Source: JABDGR01 sp964561455 (lineage in GTDB: Bacteria > Verrucomicrobiota > Verrucomicrobiia > Opitutales > JABDGR01). From it: DNA of 21,167 nt. The position numbers were made by a program, and so were the translations under genes. The stretch lies in the NCBI GenBank assembly GCA_964561455.1, contig CAZLPS010000075.1, positions 1-21,167 of the forward strand, in the 5' to 3' direction. The notes beneath the pieces are model-generated. The model ran no database searches. It saw only the letters and a program-made list of their open reading frames with translations, and was not told the origin of the DNA. Positions 1 through 7,450 of this stretch are shown here, piece by piece. The first letter of the stretch is position 1. Every line of letters begins with the position of its first letter.

Positions 1-362
<362 letters not shown>

Positions 363-370
<8 letters not shown>

Positions 371-409
371 TCATTCTTCGGAAAGTCCTAAATCTGGTGA
401 TTCAGGACT
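363..409 (-). other. Pre-16S leader hairpins
   Basis: Two stem-loops sit at and just upstream of the mature 16S 5' end. One pairs TCCGAA (363-368) with TTCGGA (377-382). The other pairs AGTCCT (384-389) with AGGACT (404-409) and continues inward with AATC/GATT (391-394 and 399-402) around a TGGT loop. Such helices are expected in rRNA leaders, where they help folding and processing of the precursor; that role is inferred here. Confidence 0.5.
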
Positions 410-1029
410 AACAGAACCTAGTGAACACTGCGATAGTTCTAGTCACGTTTACTTTTACAAGTGAACGCGCCCTTCGCCATCGCACGTTCACTGGGCTATT
501 TTAAATCAATTGAACGAGAATCCGCTCAATCGCACAAAATAAATTTCAAAGAACACCATCTGTTTCGCGCTGTTTTTCATGAATTCCGGCCTAAGCCAGG
601 TCATGCAGCGGCCCCTCTGTTTATGAGGGAAAGAGGGTCATTAGGCCAAAAGTTCACACGATTGTCAAGCGACATCCGCGGAAATCTTTCACCCAAAGAA
701 CATTTTCTCCTCCCCGGTTACGAACCCGGAAACCCGAACTGAAACGGGGGAAAACCGCTGACAATACACCTCCAACCAAACTCCACAAGCTCTTTTTTAA
801 AAAAAATCGCTGCCCAATTTTCGCTCCAGTAACGAGCTCCTTCTTTTCCCTCCCGATCGGCCCGAACGCCGCATATTTTTCCGCTTGGTCATAAAATGGT
901 CATAACACCGTCCATTTCCTGCCGGTCAATTCACGCCTAATGGCGATGGCTCCGATTATATCATCTTTGTATTCAATCACTTGTAAAAATCGTACATTTT
1001 TTGGTCCAGAAAATGATATAAGATAAATC
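371..1029. other. rRNA leader and divergent intergenic region, no protein gene
   Basis: This stretch separates the minus-strand 16S from the plus-strand lipoprotein gene. It holds the leader hairpins and the candidate rRNA promoter. Beyond about 670 I see only AT-rich spacer with a short direct repeat GGTCATAA (888-904 area). The frame open at 461-742 overlaps the rRNA leader and promoter, has no recognisable domain and starts at GTG; I do not call it. The spacer ends with TATAAG at 1017-1022, seven bases before the ATG at 1030, so the next gene could have a leaderless transcript, although no good -35 is present. Confidence 0.5.
640..668 (-). promoter_or_regulatory. Candidate rRNA operon promoter
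   Basis: Read on the minus strand there is a perfect -35 TTGACA (668-663), a 17-bp spacer, and CCTAAT (645-640) as a four-of-six -10, followed by a GC-rich GACCC where the discriminator would lie. Transcription would start near 633 and give a leader of about 260 nt before the 16S. Orientation and distance suit an rRNA promoter. The -10 is imperfect and no upstream A/T element was established. Confidence 0.42.
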
Positions 1030-1815
1030 ATGATGCCGCATTCCCGACGCTTTTTGCCCGTTCTTCATGCCTTTTTTCTTGCGGCGCTCGGGTGTTTGGC
1101 TGGAGGTTGTTCGACCTCGTCCGACGCCACCTATTTTGGCCCCGTGCTCAACCTGCGAGAGGTCCGCGAGGCTCCCACCGGCCAGCTTGCCCTGATCTAT
1201 GATCAACCCAGACCCAATCCAACGGGCGAACGGGTGTTCTTTGTGGACCAAAACTCCCTTGGACTCAACTTGTCGTCCGCTCTGAGCGAAATCCGTGCGA
1301 ATCCCGGTTATGGCCAGGCCACTTCCGGCAGTATTGTTGTACACCGAACTCACGCGCAGGACGCTCAGGGCAAGGAGGTATTCTGGGCGGAACTCGATCC
1401 ATTCTCACTGCCCGGCAACTGGATGCCGCCGCTGTCGGAGCCTCCCATGAGTCCCTACGGCCTCGCCCAAGCCCTGCCCGACTCATACAATCCTCCCACC
1501 ACACCTCCTCCCCAATTCGCACAACAGCCTGGAATCCAATTGCTTACCGATGCAACGGCGTCGCCCCAGTCGGCAAAGCCTGGTGCGCATTTTACTTGGT
1601 TCACGTTGGATGGACCCATGGACACTACGGTGCCCAGCCAAACCCTTTTTCCACCAAGCCACGTTTCATTTGCTTCCAAATTGGGTCGTGCAGCAGAGGA
1701 AACTGCGGATCTCGCCGTCGCCACTGCGGTCGTCGTCGGCGTCGTTACCTTGGATATCTTGGCGCTTGATCATGATTCTCATGAGACAAGGCCACACCCG
1801 TCGAATCGGCGCTAG
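1030..1815 (+). CDS. Predicted lipoprotein, tandem paralogue 1
   Basis: A 261-residue exported protein of unknown function. The N-terminus has Arg6-Arg7, a hydrophobic stretch (8-24) and cysteines at 22 and 27 (ALGC and LAGGC), so it is probably a lipoprotein; which cysteine is lipidated is unclear. The body is rich in Pro and Ser. A hydrophobic segment near 228-247 (AVVVGVVTLDILAL) could be a second membrane contact. It resembles the next gene in order and wording: TGQLALIYD against NGEIGVVYA, PGNWMPPLSE against PGEWVPKLTE, and a hydrophobic LD-containing tail. I read the two as an old tandem duplication. ATG 1030 is followed at once by ATG 1033, and either could be the start. No Shine-Dalgarno sequence is evident. 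The gene is divergent from the rRNA operon. Confidence 0.72.
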   Translation: MMPHSRRFLPVLHAFFLAALGCLAGGCSTSSDATYFGPVLNLREVREAPTGQLALIYDQPRPNPTGERVFFVDQNSLGLNLSSALSEIRANPGYGQATSGSIVVHRTHAQDAQGKEVFWAELDPFSLPGNWMPPLSEPPMSPYGLAQALPDSYNPPTTPPPQFAQQPGIQLLTDATASPQSAKPGAHFTWFTLDGPMDTTVPSQTLFPPSHVSFASKLGRAAEETADLAVATAVVVGVVTLDILALDHDSHETRPHPSNRR

Positions 1816-1889
1816 ACTCTATTCGAGAGCCGGCACTGGTTGGCAAATGTGCTTTGCAAGTTCCAACTTCATTGTAGATTCCAACCATC

Positions 1890-2555
1890 TTGAAACTCAC
1901 TTTTCAACATATAATGCCAATCCTGCTGTTGGCATTGTCCTCAGCCTTCAGCGGCTGTTACTGTACCGCAGCCGTCGATGGTCTGGTTCATACTACTGGC
2001 CCTTGGGCGATGCAGGTCCGGCAAACTCCGAATGGCGAAATAGGCGTGGTCTATGCGGACAGCACCTCTGCCTGGCAAAATCCTGATTCCTCGAACATCC
2101 ATGTCTATCAGGTAAATATCGAGGAATTGTCGAAACGAATCGCAACGCAATCCGACCCCGAAAAAATAAATTCCCAAAGCACGCAATGGCTCCGTGATGA
2201 AGCCCCCGCTCCGGATGTTTACGCACGGACTTCAGAGAATGGATTGTTATTCCGGGTGAGCCAGCAGCGCGTACCCGGCGAGTGGGTGCCAAAACTGACC
2301 GAAAAAGGTGTCAAACTAAACCAGGCCCCCAAAATACTGCCCAAATGGTTTGGCCCCGCCGTCGAAGTCGTCGCAGGGCCCGGCCGGACATTTATCTGGA
2401 AAAGTCCCCAAGGGCCTCGATCCATTGAATTCTACGATGTCCCATGGCAGGAAACCCACCCCGCCGGATATCTTTTGATGCCGCCGGCCTTCTTGCTGGA
2501 TGTAGCGCTGTTTCCCATTGAGGCGCCCATCTGGATTATCAATTTTCACGGTTGA
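1890..2555 (+). CDS. Predicted lipoprotein, tandem paralogue 2
   Basis: A 221-residue predicted lipoprotein of unknown function. From the TTG at 1890 it starts MKLTFQ, has a hydrophobic core (10-20) and a lipobox-like FSGC with Cys23. An internal ATG at 1914 would leave a very short signal sequence, so I prefer the TTG, although no clear ribosome site precedes it. The middle shares short motifs with the preceding lipoprotein (see there). The C-terminus, LMPPAFLLDVALFPIEAP, is hydrophobic and loosely recalls the tail of YceK-type small lipoproteins, which is a weak analogy. It lies 74 bp after the previous gene in the same direction, and the two may be co-transcribed. Confidence 0.72.
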   Translation: MKLTFQHIMPILLLALSSAFSGCYCTAAVDGLVHTTGPWAMQVRQTPNGEIGVVYADSTSAWQNPDSSNIHVYQVNIEELSKRIATQSDPEKINSQSTQWLRDEAPAPDVYARTSENGLLFRVSQQRVPGEWVPKLTEKGVKLNQAPKILPKWFGPAVEVVAGPGRTFIWKSPQGPRSIEFYDVPWQETHPAGYLLMPPAFLLDVALFPIEAPIWIINFHG

Positions 2556-2620
2556 CCTCCGACGGGCCGTCCAGACACCAAGCCTTCCCACCCACGAGAA
2601 TATTTGCTAGCATCCCGACC

Positions 2621-2836
2621 ATGGCCAATCCCACACCTCCGCGTCCGTTTACCACGCCTTCACGCATCCTGTGCATCCTTGCGCTGGCCGCGACGGCCGC
2701 CGCGATGTACTGGGTCATCACCACCGACAAATACGACGGAACGCCTAAATTGCTCGTCGGCGGCGGTGTCCTCATGGCCGGCCTCCTGGTTATCGCCGCC
2801 GGAAGTTTCTTCACCGACGGCCGCAACCGAAAGTGA
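2621..2836 (+). CDS. Small two-helix membrane protein
   Basis: A 71-residue protein with two predicted membrane helices, about 17-35 (ILCILALAATAAAMYWVIT) and 45-66 (LLVGGGVLMAGLLVIAAG), joined by a short charged loop (TDKYDGTP), and a basic tail (GRNRK). No family is recognised. The frame stays open upstream to a TTG at 2552 overlapping the stop of the preceding lipoprotein, but ATG 2621 gives a cleaner protein. It follows the two lipoproteins by 65 bp in the same direction, so a three-gene transcript is possible. No terminator is visible after it. Confidence 0.6.
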   Translation: MANPTPPRPFTTPSRILCILALAATAAAMYWVITTDKYDGTPKLLVGGGVLMAGLLVIAAGSFFTDGRNRK

Positions 2837-2884
2837 AATCTTTCTCAACGCGTAGAGGAACATCAAAAGAGTCATGCTTTACAT

Positions 2885-3307
2885 TTGAACCTTGACCGTT
2901 CCGGTTGGAACCTGGCAAGCGATGCGACTGGCCGACAAGCGGAAGCTTGTCTTCTTGTCAACCCGCCGACGTGGTCAGGTTCCAATTCATGGAATTCGGA
3001 TTGGGTAACGAACGTGCGGAAAAGCCGACAGAGTCCGGTTGCCCATTTCGCCCCCGGGCAATGCCATGGGCAAGATGCCCATGCCACCTCCCCATCCGTT
3101 AAATCCGTGTCATCCGTGGTAAAAACTCGGCGTCTCCGCTGCTTTGCGCGAGCCACTTCTGCGTCGTTTGCGTTTTTTGAGGTAAATCCTTCGCCTGATT
3201 CGTGTCCCTTCGTGTTTAAATCTTTCACTCTTAACCCTTCATCCCTCAGCCTTCGTCCTTCCAAAATCCCAACGCAGGGGTATCTTTTTTCAAACCACCT
3301 GCGCTAA
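2885..3307. repeat. Gene-free patchwork of dispersed-repeat words
   Basis: The ~700 bp between 2837 and 3546 hold no convincing gene. Its first part contains the palindrome CATGGGC-AAGAT-GCCCATG (3065-3083), then CATCCGTTAAATCCGTGTC and ATCCGTGGTAAAA (3093-3124), then phrases of the type TTCGTGTCCCTTCGTGTTTAAA. I recognise such wording from intergenic DNA of Verrucomicrobia and related phyla, where it recurs many times per genome. The 13-mer ATCCGTGGTAAAA occurs again in this window at 11260-11272, between two genes. A 140-codon frame runs through the stretch, but its translation is made of the repeat words. Confidence 0.55.
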
Positions 3308-3321
3308 GGTCGGGGAAAAGC

Positions 3322-3412
3322 AGAAGTTAGAAGCTGGAATTTCGCATCGGCCTCCTGTCTCCGAAATCCTGTCTCCCAACTTCCAGATTCCAACTTCCAG
3401 CTTCTAACTTCT
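3322..3412. repeat. 18-bp perfect inverted repeat with 55-bp loop
   Basis: AGAAGTTAGAAGCTGGAA at 3322-3339 is the exact reverse complement of TTCCAGCTTCTAACTTCT at 3395-3412. The interior repeats shorter versions of the same words (CTTCCAGATTCCAACTTCCAG). A long pyrimidine-rich tail follows (3413-3432). Transcribed in either direction this would form a long stem. It sits about 130 bp upstream of the next gene. It could be a small non-autonomous element or a structural intergenic repeat; nothing points to a terminator, as there is no T-tract directly after the stem. Confidence 0.6.
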
Positions 3413-3546
3413 AGCTTCCCCCCCTCCCCGCCTTGCCCGCTGACAATATTTTTACATGTCACGCAACAAAGCCCCTTGCGGACGGGTTGATAAGAGTCAC
3501 ATTGGCAGTGGGCCTGCCAACTTTTTTTGACTAAATCCCGCCGGAC

Positions 3547-4701
3547 ATGAGATTTTTTTTGCCGATTGTCTTGTTCGGTGGTGGCGCTCTGATCGCCACC
3601 TGCCCCCGCGCCGCCAACGCCCAATCGGCACCCGCGATTGCCGGGACCCAGACAAAACTGGAAAGCATGGCCGCGCGTGTGACCCATTTTGCGACGCTCG
3701 ACATCATCCGCAATCGCGACCCGGACAACCGGATGCCAGCCACGTTATTCACCGAGCAAATGCAACTTCCAGGCGCTTTGCGCGCCATGGGTGGCGAGCA
3801 GGACGCGCTCCGTTCGCTGCTCAAACACCCAAACCCCAAGGTGCGCACTTTGGCGCTCGGCGCACTGTTTGAGCGCGAAGACCCAAAAGACCTGCCTGCC
3901 ATTGCGTCACTCATCGGCGATACTGCGGCAACCTTTCCCCTGCTGCACATGGCGGCAACCTCCCAAGCTGGCAAGTTGCCCCTGGCCGATTTCGAGTCTG
4001 CTCAAACGGTGGGCGCCGTGGCGGGGGAAATGATCTTCTTTTATCTGTCAGCGGCGAAAATCGAGGTCCCGGGCGCGCGCTCCGATCCATTTGCGCTAAC
4101 ACTGGTTGAATCAGGCGGCCTGGCCAAGGCATTCCAAATATATTGGACCGCGCGCAGCAGCCGCGACCGTTGCGCCAGTTGGTTCCTGGTCAAATTCGAA
4201 CGCGCTTCGCGCAACTCCGACCCGGTGCTCCCGGAGCACAAAGACGATGTGGACCGCCTCCTGGCAACCATCCGGACGTTGCCGCCGGTCGAACGCGCCT
4301 GGACTGAACTTTATTTGTGGTCCGGAGCCTTTTCCGGAACCGTCTTCGGTTCAGGTTATACCACCCAACCGCTTTTTGAGGAAAATGACCGGGTGGCCAT
4401 AGTCAAAGCCGCCGGTTCGGATGCCCTTTTGCGTTTTCTCCAACGCCGGCCGGTGACGGACGATCCGGATCTGCAATTTGATGACAACGCCATTCGCAGC
4501 GTTTTTGCCAAGGACCAATTTCTCGCCATGGCGAAATTCATTCTCAAGCATTCCCGCGAACTGCTCCGGCCCGAAGACGCTGATCCCATTGCGGCCCTGG
4601 CCAACGCTCAGCCGCAAAAGGCGCAAGGCGATACCGCCATCTGGCTGTCCACTGCCGCTGCTTTAAAAGCGCCACCTCACCCCAACCCGGCGCCAAAATG
4701 A
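3547..4701 (+). CDS. Exported HEAT-like protein of unknown function
   Basis: A 384-residue protein with a clear cleavable signal peptide: MRFFLPIVLF core and a probable cleavage after ANA near residue 25. Residues about 86-125 read as a HEAT-type helical pair (DALRSLLKHPNPKVRTLALG ... LPAIASLIGD), where the P-K-V-R-x-x-A pattern is typical. The rest is mostly helical and carries no catalytic motif I recognise. The C-terminus is low-complexity and proline-rich (HPNPAPK). It lies 112 bp upstream of the first of two large helical-repeat proteins in the same direction, so a shared envelope role is possible but is inference. The long promoter-side spacer is filled with repeats, and no clear promoter was found. 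Confidence 0.75.
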   Translation: MRFFLPIVLFGGGALIATCPRAANAQSAPAIAGTQTKLESMAARVTHFATLDIIRNRDPDNRMPATLFTEQMQLPGALRAMGGEQDALRSLLKHPNPKVRTLALGALFEREDPKDLPAIASLIGDTAATFPLLHMAATSQAGKLPLADFESAQTVGAVAGEMIFFYLSAAKIEVPGARSDPFALTLVESGGLAKAFQIYWTARSSRDRCASWFLVKFERASRNSDPVLPEHKDDVDRLLATIRTLPPVERAWTELYLWSGAFSGTVFGSGYTTQPLFEENDRVAIVKAAGSDALLRFLQRRPVTDDPDLQFDDNAIRSVFAKDQFLAMAKFILKHSRELLRPEDADPIAALANAQPQKAQGDTAIWLSTAAALKAPPHPNPAPK

Positions 4702-4813
4702 CCGCACCCTTGGGCCCCAAGCTTGATGCGCAGCGCCTCCTCACTTCATCACTTTCCTCCTCCATTAACTGCTAATAAATTCAGCCGCCAACCGTCATAC
4801 GACTCAAACTTCC

Positions 4814-7387
4814 ATGAAACGACTTTATTCCATCCTTGCGCAGATTATCCCCGTGTTTTTGACCGGTTTGGCGGCGGGCTATTTTGTCTTTGCCAATCGC
4901 GCGGCCCCAGCCAAGCCCGCATCCCGCCCCACCCCCAGCGCCCGCCCCACCGGCGCCGCCTCCAAGACTGGCGTTCCTGCGGCCGCCAGCCCCGCATGGG
5001 ATGTCAAAAGTGCCCTTGGCGAGATCTTTTCGAAATTCAACGGCAGTGAGCGCGTTCTCGCTTTTGCGGAATTGCTGCAAAAGACACCCGTCAACAAAAT
5101 TTTGGCTTTAATCAAAGAGGCTTCATTTTGTCCTCACCCCATCACCCGCGACACCATGTTGCAACTGGCTTACGCCAAGTGGGCCGCCGAAGACCCCGAG
5201 GCCGCTCTCGCTTATGCCAAAACTCCCGCGGCCAGCGCCAACCTCGGATTCGACCCCCTCAACAAGGTTTTTGAAGCTTGGGCCAGCCACCACCCTCAGG
5301 ACGCCCTTGCCGCCGCCCTGCGCTTGGGCACCATGTCCTCCCGCTCAAGCGCGGTCCAAACCGTGCTGGCCGCCTGGGTGCAAAACAGCGACCCACAGGA
5401 TGCCCTCGCCGCCGCCAAAAGCCTGCCCAAAAGCCTCGCCACCGATACCGTTATTTCGCGCCTTTACGAAAACTGGTCGCGCATGGACCCCCAAGCCGCT
5501 CTCGCCGCCCTCAGCCAAATTGACAACGCCAGCACCCGCCGCAATGTCGAGACCACCATCCTCGGCAATATGGCCGCGATGGACCCAGCGGCGGCCCTCA
5601 ATGTGTTGCGCAGCCTGCCCGCCGGCCAACAGTCTGCCAGCACTTACGGCGATGTGTTTTTAAAATGGTCGCAGCAGAATCCCACCGCCGCCTTCGCCGC
5701 CCTCCAAGATTTGCCCATGGGCCAGGCCCGCGTCCAAGCCGTGGACAGCATCTTCAATAGTTGGGCGCAAGTGGACCCCGAGGGCGCCCTCCAAGCCACC
5801 GAATCGCTGCCCCCCGGACCGGAACGTGACCGCGCGGAACGCAACAGTTTGAGCGCCCTGGCCGCGGCAAATCCGCAAGTCGGCATTGACTATTTATCCA
5901 ACCTCACGCCGGGCACTAATCGCAACAGCCTCATCTCCAACTTCCTCGTCCGCTGGGCCGACAGCGATCCCAACTCTGCCCTGGCTTGGGCCGATAAAAA
6001 TGCCGTCGGCAGCGCTTACAACAATGCCATTTCGGGAATCTTGAATCGCATTAGCACCAATGACCCCCAGGCCGCGATTGACTATATTTCCAAAATGCCC
6101 GACAACAATCAGCGCGACAATTACCTGCAAAACACCCTCAATGTCTGGGCGCAGCAAGATCCGATGGCTGCCATGACCTGGGCCCAATCCAACCTTTCCG
6201 GCAAAACGCAGGAAACCGCAGTGACGGGTGTGCTCAGCCAAATGATCCAGTCCAATCCCTCGCAGGCAGTGGATTATGTGATAGCGCTGCCCGACAGCCC
6301 TGTGCGCAACAACGACATCACCCGCCTGGCCAGCGCGCTCGGGGTGCAGAACACAGATATTGCCATGCAATGGATTCAGCAGTTGCCGGCCGATGTTTCC
6401 GACACCACCCGGCGGTTGGCCCTGCAAAACGTCATCAACGGTTGGGTCAGTGTTGATCCCGCGGCGGCCGCAGCCTATGTCAAAGATTACGCCGCTGATC
6501 CCGCCTACGACGGTGCCCTCACCCGCGTGGCAACGTCCCTCGCCCAAAGTGATAGCAAGGCAGCCTTGGCGTGGGCCGAAAGCCTGCCTGACGGGTCCGG
6601 CCGTACCAACGCCATTTCGGCTTCCATCCGTAGTATGGCCAGCTATGACGCCCCGGCCGCCTGGAACTATGCCCAAAGCCTACCCGATTCCACCTCCACC
6701 AATTCGCTGCTGAGCAATATTGTCACCTCCTGGAGCCAGACAGATCCCGCCAAAGCCGCCGATGCCGCGAATTCCCTGCCGGAAGGCGCTGCCCGCACCA
6801 ACGCCGTCGCCAGTATTGCCAATAATTGGTTGCAAATGGATCCCGCCGGCGCCTCCCAATGGATGACCACCCTCCCTGCCAGCCCTGAGCGCGATGCCGC
6901 CGTCACCCGCCTGGTTTCCACCCAAGCCCAAGTTGACCCGCAGACCGCCCTAAACTGGGCCGCAACCATTGCCAATGATGCCCAGCGCGGCAATGCCGTC
7001 CAAGCCGCCGTAATTGCCATCGCCCGCAAAGACCCCGCTGCCGCCACCGCCGCCGCGCAATCCGCGGACATCACCGACACGCAACGCACGACGTTGCTGA
7101 ATAACATCAATTCCATTCAGAATTCACCCGCCATGATGGGTGGTAGTGGCACGCTTATGCTCTCTGGTTCCAATAGTTTCAATGGCAACGTGGTCATCTC
7201 GTCGGGCGCCTTAAATGTCGCCCCCAACACGATCGTGGGCCGTTCCAGCGTTTCCAGCAACGGCATTATTACCACGACCACCCACTACGCTGATGGGACT
7301 TCCGATACCAGCACAACCGTCGCGCCGGCACCCATGATGACCGCCCCTCCTCCGCCCCCGGCTCCCGGGCCGGTAATAATTCGCTGA
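4814..7387 (+). CDS. Membrane-anchored 20-repeat alpha-solenoid protein A
   Basis: An 857-residue protein. Residues 9-27 form a membrane anchor (PVFLTGLAAGYFVF), followed by an Ala/Pro-rich linker to about 60. From about 127 to 768 there are twenty tandem units of ~32 residues, each beginning DP-x-A-A-L and fitting DPxAALxWAxSLPxGxxR...W/A. The pattern predicts paired helices stacking into an alpha-solenoid, most likely outside the cytoplasm; binding partners are unknown. After the repeats the protein changes character: residues 779-801 read GTLMLSGSNSFNGNVVISSG, closely resembling one autotransporter-associated beta-strand repeat, then a Ser/Thr-rich stretch and a PPPPP tail. The neighbour 63 bp downstream is a full-length paralogue. 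I see no catalytic motif. Long antisense frames over this gene are codon-bias shadows. Confidence 0.85.
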   Translation: MKRLYSILAQIIPVFLTGLAAGYFVFANRAAPAKPASRPTPSARPTGAASKTGVPAAASPAWDVKSALGEIFSKFNGSERVLAFAELLQKTPVNKILALIKEASFCPHPITRDTMLQLAYAKWAAEDPEAALAYAKTPAASANLGFDPLNKVFEAWASHHPQDALAAALRLGTMSSRSSAVQTVLAAWVQNSDPQDALAAAKSLPKSLATDTVISRLYENWSRMDPQAALAALSQIDNASTRRNVETTILGNMAAMDPAAALNVLRSLPAGQQSASTYGDVFLKWSQQNPTAAFAALQDLPMGQARVQAVDSIFNSWAQVDPEGALQATESLPPGPERDRAERNSLSALAAANPQVGIDYLSNLTPGTNRNSLISNFLVRWADSDPNSALAWADKNAVGSAYNNAISGILNRISTNDPQAAIDYISKMPDNNQRDNYLQNTLNVWAQQDPMAAMTWAQSNLSGKTQETAVTGVLSQMIQSNPSQAVDYVIALPDSPVRNNDITRLASALGVQNTDIAMQWIQQLPADVSDTTRRLALQNVINGWVSVDPAAAAAYVKDYAADPAYDGALTRVATSLAQSDSKAALAWAESLPDGSGRTNAISASIRSMASYDAPAAWNYAQSLPDSTSTNSLLSNIVTSWSQTDPAKAADAANSLPEGAARTNAVASIANNWLQMDPAGASQWMTTLPASPERDAAVTRLVSTQAQVDPQTALNWAATIANDAQRGNAVQAAVIAIARKDPAAATAAAQSADITDTQRTTLLNNINSIQNSPAMMGGSGTLMLSGSNSFNGNVVISSGALNVAPNTIVGRSSVSSNGIITTTTHYADGTSDTSTTVAPAPMMTAPPPPPAPGPVIIR

Positions 7388-7450
7388 TAAAACTTCCCCT
7401 GCAAAGTCGAGCTCCATTCCCTTCGCCCAACCCATCTTGCCCCCTCATCC

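Noticed and set aside
461..742. 93-codon plus-strand frame next to the 16S gene
   Set aside because: It overlaps the rRNA leader and candidate rRNA promoter, starts at GTG without a ribosome site, and matches no protein pattern.
2885..3307. 140-codon plus-strand frame (and an opposing 130-codon one)
   Set aside because: The translation is made of dispersed-repeat words such as PGQCHGQDAHAT, a known kind of spurious annotation in these genomes.
5894..6676. 260-codon minus-strand frame opposite solenoid A
   Set aside because: Same cause: repetitive GC-rich codons on the plus strand leave the antisense frame open.
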